From assembly GCA_031549325.1 (NCBI GenBank), contig JAVBQA010000048.1:1-64000 (forward strand): a stretch of 64,000 bases of DNA. Direction: 5' to 3'. How positions within the stretch are numbered: the first letter of the stretch is position 1; the number at the start of each line of letters is the position of its first letter. Positions 32,791 through 42,000 of the stretch are shown here, piece by piece. This stretch comes from JAJDGF01 sp031549325. Lineage in GTDB: Bacteria > Bacillota > Clostridia > Christensenellales > Aristaeellaceae. Below the pieces are notes generated by a model. That model saw only the letters and a list, made by a program, of their open reading frames with translations. It did no database searches and had not been told where the DNA came from. A program made the translations under genes and the position numbers.

Positions 32791-34251
32791 ATGTTGAGCA
32801 GCTTCATACACTCCATTCGCTGGAAGATCGTCGTCGCCTACCTGCTGATCACTTGTGTCGCCTTCACGTTGGTGGCGACCTCGCTGCGCAGCATGGTGGG
32901 CGAGTATCTGTTCACCCTGAAGGTGGGCGAGGAGAAGCGGGTGACCGAGTCGCTGGCGCAGCGGGCGGCGGATCCGCTGGCGGCCGCAGACGCGCAGGCG
33001 CTGTATTTGCTGTGCAGCCAGGGCGCAGAGCAGTACTCCGGGCGCGTGCTGGTGGTGGATGAGTACGGCGTGGTGATGGCTGACGCCGATTCCGAGTACA
33101 ACGGCCAGCGGCTGGCGCTTCCGGAGATCGCCGAGGTGCTCGAGGGCGCGTCCAGCGCCTATGGGTATTACGGGACGCAGGGCGCCGGAGAAAGCGGGTT
33201 TTTGGCGCGGGCGTCCGCGTTCCCAAGCTCGGACGGCATGCAGGGGCTGTATGCCGCGCCCATCGTGTTTCAAGGCCGCGTGATCGGCGCGCTGGCGCAC
33301 ACTTCGCCGTCCCAGGAGGTCTACCGGAACCTGACCAGCATCCAGAATCAGATGATCGTCTACCTGATGCTGGTGGCGCTGGCGGTGCTGCTGCTGAGCT
33401 TCTTCGTGTCGCGCATCTTCACCCGCCCGATCAACGAGCTGTCCGCGGGCATCTCGCGCATGACGCAGGGCGACCTGAAGGCGCGCGTGGAGGTGCGCGG
33501 CAGGAACGAGTTTTCCCAGCTGGCCGAGGCGTTCAATTCGATGTGCGAGCGCCTGGAGTCGCTGGACCAGACCAGAAACCAGTTCGTGTCCAATGCCTCC
33601 CACGAGCTTAGAACGCCGCTGTCGACCATGAAGATCCTGCTGGAGTCGCTGCTGTATCAGGAGCAGTACGACCCCGTGATGCAAAAGGAATTCTTGGGAG
33701 ACATCAACAAGGAGATCGACCGGCTGAACTCCATCGTGAACGACTTGCTGACCCTGGTGCACTTCGACGGAGGCAGCTTGGAGCTTCGGCCCATCAAGCT
33801 GCAGCTGGACGAGCTGCTCAAGACCACCGTCAAACGCCTGGAGCCGCTGGCCGTCAGCCGCAGCATCGACCTGTCGCTCGTCGTGCGCGATCCGGTGGAG
33901 ACCACAGCCGACCACATGAAGCTGGAGCAGGTGTTCTACAACCTGATCGACAACGCCATCAAATACACGCAGCCCGGCGGCAAGGTGACGGTGGATCTGT
34001 CCCGCGCGGGCAGAAAAGCCGTGATCAATGTGATCGACACCGGCATCGGCATCAGCAAGGCCGACGCGCGCCACGTGTTCGACCGCTTCTACCGGGTGGA
34101 CAAGGCGCGCGCCCGCGAAACCGGCGGCACGGGCCTCGGGCTGTCCATCGTAAAGCAGATCGTGATGCTGCATGAGGGGACGATCGGCGTCACGAGCGAC
34201 GAGGAAAAGGGCAGCACCTTCACGGTGGAGCTGCCGATCATCAACCTGTAA
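32791..34251 (+). CDS. Membrane sensor histidine kinase (WalK/PhoR-like)
   Basis: 486 residues. Membrane helix 1 (about 12-32), an extracellular sensor of about 145 residues, membrane helix 2 (about 187-208), HAMP (TRPINELSAGISRMTQGDL), the HisKA site NASHELRTPLSTMKIL with the phosphorylated His, then the ATPase N box DNAIKYTQPGG, G1 DTGIGI and G2 GGTGLGLSIVK. It partners the regulator just upstream. Start: the ATG at 32791 is the only ATG at the right place, but the nearest purine run (GAGGAG, 32763-32768) is about 22 bases away, so initiation is weak or unusual. Confidence 0.92.
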   Translation: MLSSFIHSIRWKIVVAYLLITCVAFTLVATSLRSMVGEYLFTLKVGEEKRVTESLAQRAADPLAAADAQALYLLCSQGAEQYSGRVLVVDEYGVVMADADSEYNGQRLALPEIAEVLEGASSAYGYYGTQGAGESGFLARASAFPSSDGMQGLYAAPIVFQGRVIGALAHTSPSQEVYRNLTSIQNQMIVYLMLVALAVLLLSFFVSRIFTRPINELSAGISRMTQGDLKARVEVRGRNEFSQLAEAFNSMCERLESLDQTRNQFVSNASHELRTPLSTMKILLESLLYQEQYDPVMQKEFLGDINKEIDRLNSIVNDLLTLVHFDGGSLELRPIKLQLDELLKTTVKRLEPLAVSRSIDLSLVVRDPVETTADHMKLEQVFYNLIDNAIKYTQPGGKVTVDLSRAGRKAVINVIDTGIGISKADARHVFDRFYRVDKARARETGGTGLGLSIVKQIVMLHEGTIGVTSDEEKGSTFTVELPIINL

Positions 34252-34273
34252 GGGTCATTTTGGAGGATAGGCC

Positions 34274-35779
34274 TTGAAACGAATCGCGCTGAGCCTCGCG
34301 GTGGTGATGGTGCTGGCCCTGAGCGGCTGCACCTCACTTTTCGTGCCGCGCCAGGGCGAGCGCGCGCCCGCCCTGCCCACGCCGCCCGCGCAATCCATGC
34401 AGGCGCCCGTGGGCGACAGCTACAAGGAACAGCTGCGCACGGTGGCGCTGTATTACATCGGCGGGGACCAGCGCGAGCTGGTGCCGCTCACCAGGCCGCT
34501 GCTGGCGGAGGGCGACGACGCGCTGATCGAGGCGGTCGTCGAGCGGCTGCTGACCGATCCGGGGCGGGACGACGCGCGTGCGGTGGCGCCGGAGGGCACG
34601 CGGCTGCTGTCCTGCGAGCTGGCCAACGGCATCGCCACGGTGAACCTGTCCGCCGACGCGCGCAACCAGACGCCCGAATCCCTGGCCTACATGCGCGCCG
34701 CGATCTCGAACACGCTGGTGCGCTTGGGCGGTGTGCAATATGTGAATGTGCTGGTCACCGGCCAGGTGGAGAGCGCCAGCAGCGAGGAGCCGCTGCCGCC
34801 CGGGCTTTTGCCCGGCGCCGGAAACGACCTGGCGGCCGTGTGGCTGGGGGTGCAGGCCGACGCCGAGCGCCTGCGCCGCGACAGCACGCCCGCGCAGCTG
34901 GACGCCTATGCCGCGCTGTATTTCGCGTCCACCCAGAACGAGCGGCTGATCCCCGAGGCCAAGCGCGTGCGCTACAGCAGCGACGACTTGATCCTGCAGC
35001 TGCTGCGCGAGCTGGTTCTGGGCCCGGTGGGGCTGACCGCCGCACGGGGCGTGCTGCCCGAGGATCTGGAGCCGATCGCCGGCGCGCCGTTTGTCACCAC
35101 GTCGGGCGACGGCAGACGGCTGATTGTGCTGCCGTTCAACGAAGACTTTGAGGGCGAGATGACCGGGCGCAACCGGTCGCTTCAGCAGATCTATGGCGCG
35201 CTGACGCTGACGCTGTGCCGCTTTGTGCCCGAGATCGAGGGCATTCAGGTGCGCGTGGGCGAGCGGGTGGTGGACTCGGTGCGGCTGCCCACAGGCGAGG
35301 TGCAGCTCTTTGAGGGCGGCGTGATGACGACCTCCGATTTCAGCCCGCTGGTGGGCGACCTGGCGCGGGTGTACTTGGCCAACGAAGACGGTAAGCTGGC
35401 GCAGGTCAGCCGCGCGATGGATCCTTACGCCAGCAAGCAGCCTCGCGCGCTGATTGAGCAGCTGATCGCCGGGCCGCTGGAGGGCGAGGCGCTGCAGGCC
35501 GTGGTGCCGCAGGGCGTCACGGCCGCGGATGTGCTGGGCGTGCGCGTCGAGGACGACACGGTGCTGGTGAACCTGTCCAGCAACTTCTACCGCTGCTGCC
35601 AGTCGCTCAGCGCGCAGCAGGAGCGGTTGTTGGTCTATGCCATCGTGAACACGCTCACCGAGCTGGACGGCCTGCGGAAGGTGCGCTTCTTCGTGGAGGA
35701 CGAGACGCTGGACACCCTGGCGCACGGGATCTACCTGCACGGCAGCCTGATCCGAAATCCGGGACTCATCGCCGAATAG
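34274..35779 (+). CDS. Lipoprotein with two GerMN domains
   Basis: 501 residues. Lipoprotein signal MVLALSGC (lipidated Cys near residue 18). Two GerMN-type domains are visible: one about 55-165 (ALYYIGGDQRELVPLTRPLL...GIATVNLSADARN), the second about 370-490 (ARVYLANEDGKLAQVSRAM...TVLVNLSSNFYRC); a middle segment about 190-340 looks related. GerM and LpqB-like proteins of this kind act in spore or envelope signalling. The start is TTG 34274 behind TGGAGGAT. It is 22 bp after the kinase, so it is probably an accessory of that system, like LpqB with MtrAB. Confidence 0.85.
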   Translation: MKRIALSLAVVMVLALSGCTSLFVPRQGERAPALPTPPAQSMQAPVGDSYKEQLRTVALYYIGGDQRELVPLTRPLLAEGDDALIEAVVERLLTDPGRDDARAVAPEGTRLLSCELANGIATVNLSADARNQTPESLAYMRAAISNTLVRLGGVQYVNVLVTGQVESASSEEPLPPGLLPGAGNDLAAVWLGVQADAERLRRDSTPAQLDAYAALYFASTQNERLIPEAKRVRYSSDDLILQLLRELVLGPVGLTAARGVLPEDLEPIAGAPFVTTSGDGRRLIVLPFNEDFEGEMTGRNRSLQQIYGALTLTLCRFVPEIEGIQVRVGERVVDSVRLPTGEVQLFEGGVMTTSDFSPLVGDLARVYLANEDGKLAQVSRAMDPYASKQPRALIEQLIAGPLEGEALQAVVPQGVTAADVLGVRVEDDTVLVNLSSNFYRCCQSLSAQQERLLVYAIVNTLTELDGLRKVRFFVEDETLDTLAHGIYLHGSLIRNPGLIAE

Positions 35780-35846
35780 GCGGGATGCAAAATAGAGCCG
35801 CCTGCTGGCGGCCCTTCGGATGGGAACAATCGAGGCGGGGGACTGG

Positions 35847-35871
35847 GAGAGGGGTCGCCCCTCTCTTTTTT
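35847..35871 (+). terminator. Terminator of the two-component operon
   Basis: GAGAGGGG/CCCCTCTC stem with a TCG loop followed by six T. Strong intrinsic terminator 70 bp after the GerMN gene. Confidence 0.85.
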
Positions 35872-35935
35872 GATCCAATTCAGCGGGCTGCGCGCCGGCT
35901 TCGGGCTCCTCCGGAGACATCCGAGGCGGGCGGCG

Positions 35936-37678
35936 TCACAAATCGATTTCCACCCGGTATTTGAGCATCCACGCGTTCACCTGAATCAGGTACGCCAGCA
36001 TCTGCGCGCCCGCCATCAGCTGCCCGAACCAGGGGGTATCCTGGGCGCGCAGCCCGGAATTCACCAGCGCCTCCACCGCGTGCCGGTCGATCAGTTCCAG
36101 CAGGGGCGAGGACTCGTCGTCCAGCACCTGCCGCATCTGCCGGCGCATCAGGTCGGCATAGCCCGGATGGTGGGTCTTGGGATACGGGCTTTTCTTGCGC
36201 CACAGCAGGTCGTCGGGCAGCAGGTCCTGCATGGCCACGCGCAGCAGCCCCTTCTCGGCGCCGCGCATTGCCTTCATTTCCCAGGGCACGTTGTAGACAT
36301 ACTGCACCAGACGGTCGTCGCAGAACGGCGTGAGCACGTTCAGCCCAAAGGCGGCGCACATGCGCTGGGCGCGCTCCTGAAGATTCGGCATGAACCACTG
36401 GAAGCACAGGCCGTGCAGCTGGCGCAGCCGGGCCTCGCGCAGCGTGTCGGCGGTCAGGCGGGGCAGGCCGCAGGCCGACTCGTGGTAGCGGGTGCACACG
36501 TAGCGGCTTAGGTGGAGCTTGCCCGCCACTTTGCGATTGAGCACGCTCTCGCGCAGCGCGATCGAACCCGACCACGGGAAGCTCTCCGACAGGATCATTT
36601 CCTCGCGGTTGAACCACGGGTAGCCGCCGAACACCTCGTCGCCGCACTCGCCCGACACCACGTTGTCGCTCTCCTTGGCGATCTCCCGGGCGAACAGCAT
36701 CAGCGAGCTGTCGATGTCGCCCATGCCGGGCATGGCGCGCAGCGCCATGGCGGGCACCAGCCCGTCGGCCAGCTGGGCGCTGGTGAGCACCACCATCCGG
36801 TGGTCGGTCTGAAGCAGCGCCGCGGCCTTCTCAATGAAGGGCGTGTCGCGCTCGATCTGGAAGCTGTTGCCCGAGAAGTAGCGCGCGCTCTCTTCGTAAT
36901 CCACCGACCAGGTGGACAGCTTGCGCGTCTCGCCCCGGCTCAGAAGCGCGGTCAGCACCGTGGAATCCAGCCCTCCCGACAGCATGCAGGCGGGCTTCAG
37001 CGGGCGGATGTCGTCCACCGCCTGCTCCACCAGTTCCCGCACGGTTTTGATGGTCCGCTTCTCGTCGTGCTCGTGGGGCATCGCCTGCAGCTCAAAATAG
37101 CGCCGGATTTGGAAGTCCTGCGCGTCGGCGATGAGCGCCGTGCCCGGTTCCAGTGAGTGGATGTCGCGGAAGGGCGTCTTGCCGGGCGTCCGGGCCGGGC
37201 CCAGCCCAAACAGCTCGCACAACCCGTCCTGGTCTACCACGCGGCTGGCCACGCCCGATTCGAGGAGCGGCTCCGGGTGATCCGCAAACGCGATGGAGGC
37301 GCCCTTGTATGTATAGAACACGGGCAGCTCGCCCATCCGGTCGCGGCTCAGAACCAGCTTCTGCGCGTCCTGGTCGATCACCACGCTGATCACCGGCCCC
37401 TCAAGGCGCCTTGGGTAATCGTCGTCCCACAACCTGTATGCCCCCAGCACCAACGCGGACAGGCTGTGCGGGTCGGAGAGGTGGATGCCCGCCTCGCGCA
37501 GCTGGGCGCGCAGCTCGTTGCCGTTGCGCAAGCGTCCGGCCGCATAGGCGATGGCGCCGCCGTCCGTGGCGGTGCCGTCCGCGCAAAGCGCGTGCCGCCC
37601 CAGAATGTGGTAGGGGGCGTCGATCAGACCCTGCAGCGCGCGCCGGTTTCTGATATAAAACAGTCCATTAAAACGCAT
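35936..37678 (-). CDS. Asparagine synthetase B-like protein lacking the N-terminal glutaminase cysteine
   Basis: 580 residues. The synthetase half is intact: PP-loop CMLSGGLDSTVLTALL (about 255) and SGECGDEVFGGYPWF, with a C-terminal KSPYPKTHHP block. The N-terminal half keeps an Ntn-hydrolase outline (YRLWDDDYPRRLEGPV, SRDRMGELPVFYT). However, the start reads MRFNGLFYIRN, whereas active class II amidotransferases begin MCG, with Cys2 as nucleophile. GGGAG eight bases upstream supports ATG 37678; ATGs at 37684 and 37693 only add HM or GVMHM. It may use free ammonia or make another amide. Monocistronic. Confidence 0.8.
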   Translation of the reverse strand: MRFNGLFYIRNRRALQGLIDAPYHILGRHALCADGTATDGGAIAYAAGRLRNGNELRAQLREAGIHLSDPHSLSALVLGAYRLWDDDYPRRLEGPVISVVIDQDAQKLVLSRDRMGELPVFYTYKGASIAFADHPEPLLESGVASRVVDQDGLCELFGLGPARTPGKTPFRDIHSLEPGTALIADAQDFQIRRYFELQAMPHEHDEKRTIKTVRELVEQAVDDIRPLKPACMLSGGLDSTVLTALLSRGETRKLSTWSVDYEESARYFSGNSFQIERDTPFIEKAAALLQTDHRMVVLTSAQLADGLVPAMALRAMPGMGDIDSSLMLFAREIAKESDNVVSGECGDEVFGGYPWFNREEMILSESFPWSGSIALRESVLNRKVAGKLHLSRYVCTRYHESACGLPRLTADTLREARLRQLHGLCFQWFMPNLQERAQRMCAAFGLNVLTPFCDDRLVQYVYNVPWEMKAMRGAEKGLLRVAMQDLLPDDLLWRKKSPYPKTHHPGYADLMRRQMRQVLDDESSPLLELIDRHAVEALVNSGLRAQDTPWFGQLMAGAQMLAYLIQVNAWMLKYRVEIDL

Positions 37679-37724
37679 ATGCATCACTCCCATACAGACA
37701 TACTATGCGCGAATCGCGAAAACG

Positions 37725-37733
37725 TGCTATACT
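37725..37733 (+). promoter_or_regulatory. Extended -10 promoter of comEC-holA
   Basis: TGCTATACT, about 67 bp before the TTG start of comEC. No clear -35. Confidence 0.55.
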
Positions 37734-37799
37734 AGGATATCTGGTCTTTGTTTACAAAAGGCGGGTTCGGCACCCCCCTGGTGGAGGAGGTAACCCCGT

Positions 37800-40123
37800 T
37801 TGAACGAGCGCGCCGATGGTGTGAATCGTTTTTTGGGCAGGCGGCCGCTGGCGCTGTTCGCGCTGTGCTACGGGGTGGGCGCGCTTGCAGGGTATTATGC
37901 CCACGTACCGCCGCTTTGGTATGGCGTCCCTGGGGCGCTGGCGCTTGTCGCGTTCGCGCTTCGCCGCCGCGCGGTGCTGCTGCTGATCGCGCTGGCCTTG
38001 ATCGGGGCGTCGCTGACCGGATTCTCGGCCCGGCGGCCCGCTTTTCCGGTGGACGAGACCGCGCTTTCCATCTCCGGCCGCGTGGCCGAGCCCCCCGGCT
38101 GGAACGGCACGTCGGGCGTGATGGCGCTGGAGCGCGTGACGCTCGGGGACGGGCGGGCATATCCGTGGCGCTTGCGGGTGTATGTCTATGGGGAGCAGCT
38201 GTCCGCGCACGCGGGGGATGCGGTCAGCTTCACCGGCGAGCTGTTTGAGCCCAAGGGGCGGACCAATCCGGGCGGGTTCGACTTCGCGCGGTTTCTGTGG
38301 GCGCGCGGCACGCCGCTGTGCGCATCGGCCAAGCCGGAAACGCTCGCGATTTCGCCCGGCGCGTCCTGGGTTGGCGCGCTGCGTGAGCGGATCACGCGCG
38401 CCATTGAGCGCGCGTTCCCAGGCAACGCGCCGCTGGCACAGGCGCTGGTGCTGGGGGACAAAAGCGCGCTTTCAGACGCGCTCGCGGACGACTTTCGCAT
38501 CGCGGGGCTGTCGCACCTGCTGGCGGTGTCGGGGCTGCACATCAGCTGCCTGGCGCTGGCGCTGGAGCGGTTGCTGCGGCTGCTGCGCTGCGGCAGGCGG
38601 GCGTCGCTGTGCGTCACGCTGTTGCTGCTGGCCGCGTATGCCGGGCTGATCGGGTTCCCGGCGTCGGTGCTGCGTGCTGCGCTGATGTTCGCGCTGGTGC
38701 GTTCGGCGCCGCTGTTCGGTCGCCCGGCCGACGCGCTGACCGGACTGTCCGCCGCGTTCGTGCTGATCCTGCTCACGCGGCCCTTGTCCATCGGCGACGC
38801 GGGTTTTCAGCTGTCGTTCGCGGCGGTTGGGAGCATGCTGCTCTTGCGGGAACCGGTGCAGAAGCTGCTGCGCATGCCCGGCGCGTTCCGCTGGCCGGGG
38901 TTCTCGGATGTCCGCGTCGCGCTGCGCTGGCTCTGGGCCTGGGCGTGCAACCTGTTCTGCGTCAGCGTCGCGGTGCAGCTTGGCACGCTGCCCGTGCTGG
39001 TGATGACCTTCGGCGCCGTCAGCCTCTGTCGCCGCTGGTGAACCTGGTCGCGATCCCGCTCAGCTCGCTGGCGCTGCCGCTGGTGGCGCTGCGAATTCTG
39101 ATGCCCGTTGCCTGGTTCACGCTGCCCGATCAGCTGTTGGGCCTGTTGTCCGCGCTGGCCGGCCGCGCCGCGCGGCTTTCAGGCCCGCTGTGCCTGCCCG
39201 CCTGGCCGGGACCCGTGCTGATCGCCTACGGCGCGCTGTGCCTGCTTGCTTCTCCGTATGTGCGCATCCGGCTGCGCGTGCGCAAACTGCTGCTTCTGTC
39301 GCTGCCCTGCCTGGCGGTCGGCGCGGCGCTGTTTTTGGGGCTGGCGCTGCCCGGCGGGCTGAACATGGTGTTCCTGGACGCCGGACAGGCCGATGCCTGC
39401 GTGGTGCGCGCACAGGGGCATACGTATGCCGTGGACCTGGGCAAGCCCGGCTCGCCGCTGGACGACTATCTGGTCTACACCGGGCAGCGGCCCGACGCGC
39501 TGTTTTTGACGCATCCCCACGCCGACCACGCGGGCGGGCTGGAAGAGCTGCTCGACCGCCTGACGCCGGGCGCGATCTACCTGCCCGAATGCTGGGAGCG
39601 CGTGTCCGCCGATCCGGGCATCCCCGCGCAGATCGAGCGCGCGCGGGCGATGGGCGTGAAGATCGAGCATCTGAAGGCGGGCGACGTGGTGGCGCTGAGC
39701 GAGGGCGTCGCCTGCGAGGTGCTGCAGCCCGCCGAGGGGATTGCGCCCGGCGCGGACAACGGCAACGCCGCCTCGCTGGTGCTGCGGATCCGCTACGGCG
39801 ACGGCTCGGCGCTGCTGACTGGGGATTTGTCGAGCGACTCCGAGCTGCCCGTCTACCCGGATGTAGACGTGCTGAAAGCCGCCCACCACGGCGCGAAGAG
39901 CAGCAACAGCGCGTCCATGCTGGCGCTGACGAAACCCTCGGCGCTGGTGATCTCGGTGGGCAGAAACGGATATGGACACCCGGCCGACCGTGTGCTGGAC
40001 ACGGCAAGCTCGCTGGGCGCGAGCGTCTATCGAACCGACGCCTGCGGCGCGGTCACGGCGCAAATTGACGAGGATGGAACCGCCACCATCCGCACATTCT
40101 TAAATCCGGAGGAGACAAAATGA
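37800..40123 (+). pseudogene. comEC: DNA-uptake channel ComEC interrupted by a frameshift near 39026
   Basis: The first frame (37800-39041, 413 residues) contains the N-terminal soluble domain and the competence membrane domain (LGDKSALSDALADDF, GLSHLLAVSGLHISCLAL). It reads TFGAVSLCRRW and stops. Homologous sequence continues at once in the -1 frame as LSPLVNLVAIPLSSL and runs to 40123 with the C-terminal metallo-beta-lactamase-like domain (FLDAGQADACVV, FLTHPHADHAGG, AAHHGAKSSNS). One C appears missing in GTCAGCCTCTGTCG (39018-39031). No slippery heptamer is present, so a mutation or assembly error is likelier than recoding. If real, the uptake channel is lost. The start is TTG 37800 after GGAGGAGG. 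It overlaps holA by four bases. Confidence 0.85.
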
Positions 40124-41130
40124 CCTGGGAACAGTTTTATCAGCAGCTGGAGGACGGGGTTCAGAGCGTGTATTGCCTGAGCGGGCCGGAGGAGTTTGTG
40201 AAGGCCAGCGCCCTGGAAGCGCTGCGCAGGAAGCTGCTGCCCGAAGGGCTCGAGGCGATGAACGAGACGATCCTCGAGAACGCCGGCGCGCAAACCATCA
40301 TCGAGGCTGCAGAGACATTGCCCATGATGGCCGACCGGCGGCTGGTGCTGGTGCGCGACTGGGCGCCGCTCACATCCGGCAAGGCCAAGGGCGGCAGCGC
40401 CGAGGCCGACCGGCTGTGCGAGTGGCTGCCGGGCGCGCCGGACAGCTGTTGCCTGGTGTTCAGCGTGCACGGCGCGATCGACGGCCGCCAGAAGGCCAGC
40501 CAGGCGCTGGCGAAGCGGGGCGCGGTGGTGCAGTTCGATCTGCTGAGCGACGACAAGATCATGAAGTGGGTGGCCGGTCAGCTGAAGCCGCTCGGGAAGC
40601 GCATGGACGGCCAGGCCGTTCAGGCGCTGGTGTTCATGGCCGGGCGCGAGCTGACCAGGCTGCACGCAGAGCTGCAAAAGCTGGCCGCCTATGCGGCTGG
40701 GAGGGACGTCATCGAAAGGCGCGACGTGGAGGCGCTCGTCACGCCGTCGCTGGAATGCACGGTGTTTCAGATGATCGACGCGCTGATGGCCGGCCAGAAA
40801 GCGGGTGCGCACAAGCTGTTCAAGTCGATGATCGAGTCGGGCGAGACGCGCGTGGGCGTGCTGTTCATGCTGACGCGCCAGCTGAGAAGCCTCACCGGCA
40901 TCAAGCGCTTGAAGGCGCAGGGCATGCGCATGCCAGAGATCGAGAAAAAGCTTCAGCTCAACCACTTCGCCGCCCAGAACGCCGAGAGGCAAACGGGCAA
41001 GTTTTCCATGGCCGGGCTGGAGGCGGGCTACAAGGCCTGCCTGGACGCAGAGTTCGACATCAAGAGCGGCAAACTCAAGGACACCCTGGCGCTCGATAGG
41101 CTGATGCTGGTGCTGGGGGAGATGAAATAA
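40120..41130 (+). CDS. holA: DNA polymerase III subunit delta
   Basis: 336 residues. HolA opens the sliding clamp as part of the clamp loader. The AAA+-like N-terminal domain starts SVYCLSGPEEFVKASALEAL; LPMMADRRLVLVRDW fits the beta-clamp contact region, and the C-terminal helical domain contains TPSLECTVFQMIDALMAGQKAGA. The ATG overlaps the comEC stop (ATGA), the same gene order seen in many Firmicutes. Translation may depend partly on read-through from comEC, so the comEC frameshift could reduce coupling. Confidence 0.92.
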   Translation: MTWEQFYQQLEDGVQSVYCLSGPEEFVKASALEALRRKLLPEGLEAMNETILENAGAQTIIEAAETLPMMADRRLVLVRDWAPLTSGKAKGGSAEADRLCEWLPGAPDSCCLVFSVHGAIDGRQKASQALAKRGAVVQFDLLSDDKIMKWVAGQLKPLGKRMDGQAVQALVFMAGRELTRLHAELQKLAAYAAGRDVIERRDVEALVTPSLECTVFQMIDALMAGQKAGAHKLFKSMIESGETRVGVLFMLTRQLRSLTGIKRLKAQGMRMPEIEKKLQLNHFAAQNAERQTGKFSMAGLEAGYKACLDAEFDIKSGKLKDTLALDRLMLVLGEMK

Positions 41131-41233
41131 GGGATGGGGAACGTCTGCGGCGCTGATTCCGAACCCGTCCTGAAATATGACATGGGGCTGTCAGGAAAAG
41201 TGTGATACAATCCGGGCGAAGGGGGGAGTGCGG

Positions 41234-41659
41234 ATGCAATGGAGCGAGGCGTTTCTTGGAGACAATGAGCCGACCATGGCGCAGATCGACGGGTTCATCG
41301 CCAGCCCGCTGTGGGGCGAGCTGAAGGGACATCTGGAGGCGGCATATGGCGCAAAGCCGAAAATCGCCTACAGCATCTGCGTAGGCCAGCCGGGCTGGAA
41401 CGTGAAGTATCAGAAGGGCGGCAAGGCGCTGTGCACGCTTTATCCGATGCCGGGGTACTTCATCGCGCTGGTCGTGATCGGCGAGCGGCAGGCCGGAGAA
41501 GCCGAGCTGCTGATGCCCGCGCTGTCCGGGTACACACGGGCGCTGTACGCGAGGACGCCCGTGGTGCTCGGGCGCTGGCTGATGATGGATGTGAAGGACG
41601 CGGCGGTGCTTTCCGATGTAAAGGCGCTGATCGGTTTGCGCGTGAAGCCGAAAGGGTAG
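41234..41659 (+). CDS. DUF3788-domain protein
   Basis: 141 residues. MQWSEAFLGDNEPTMAQIDGFI, then IAYSICVGQPGWNVKYQKGGKALCTLYPMPGYF and the C-terminal WLMMDVKDAAVLSDVKALIGLRVKPK follow the pattern of DUF3788, a small alpha/beta family found beside transcription regulators or alone. Function is unknown. GGGGGGAGTG precedes the ATG at 41234; the frame upstream to 41177 has no better site. A terminator hairpin lies 117 bp downstream. Confidence 0.75.
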   Translation: MQWSEAFLGDNEPTMAQIDGFIASPLWGELKGHLEAAYGAKPKIAYSICVGQPGWNVKYQKGGKALCTLYPMPGYFIALVVIGERQAGEAELLMPALSGYTRALYARTPVVLGRWLMMDVKDAAVLSDVKALIGLRVKPKG

Positions 41660-41775
41660 CTTCGCGGACGTGCGATGCGCGCTAGCCGAACAAGCGGAGG
41701 GCCCGCCGCGAGGGTTTCCACGGCTGTGTTTGCGCCATTTCCGGGGAAAGAGGGCACTGTGGAAGTGCCGCAAAG

Positions 41776-41807
41776 CCGCCCGGGGACATGCTCCCCAGGC
41801 GGTTTTT
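41776..41807 (+). terminator. Terminator after the DUF3788 gene
   Basis: CCGCCCGGGGA pairs with TCCCCAGGCGG (one mismatch) across a 5-nt loop and is followed by TTTTT. Confidence 0.75.
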
Positions 41808-41877
41808 GCGCGCTTTGTCAAGCGCGTTCGCGCGCAGTCTCGGCATCGTAAAGGAAATGCTTGGCTGCCGAATTGGC

Positions 41878-41906
41878 GCATAAAAACCAGCGCCGATCAA
41901 ATACTA
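41878..41906 (+). promoter_or_regulatory. Sigma-G/sigma-F-like promoter of spoVT
   Basis: GCATA (41878-41882), 17 bp, AATACTA (41900-41906), close to the forespore consensus GHATA-N17-CATNHTA. spoVT is a sigma-G gene in Bacillus, so position and motif agree. Confidence 0.6.
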
Positions 41907-42000
41907 AATCCGTCCAATGAGGGTTTCGCCGATTTGTGGGTGGAGCCACCCTCAAAAATGGTGAAAGGTCGAGAAAGAATTGGGAAGGAAGAACAATCGT

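Larger units (their letters stand above)
41660..42000. other. Intergenic region between DUF3788 and spoVT
   Basis: About 340 bp without a gene of coding character. It holds a terminator (41776-41807), a GCGCGTTCGCGCGC palindrome near 41822, a forespore-type promoter (41878-41906) and the spoVT leader. I see nothing else in it. Confidence 0.6.

Noticed and set aside
39018..39045. Programmed -1 frameshifting in comEC
   Set aside because: No X-XXY-YYZ slippery heptamer, no adjacent stimulatory hairpin or Shine-Dalgarno-like element was seen; a missing C explains it more simply.
38609..40123. The downstream comEC frame as an independent gene starting at 38609
   Set aside because: Its first 140 residues are out of frame with the real ComEC membrane domain; homology begins only at 39026, so it is the second half of one broken gene.
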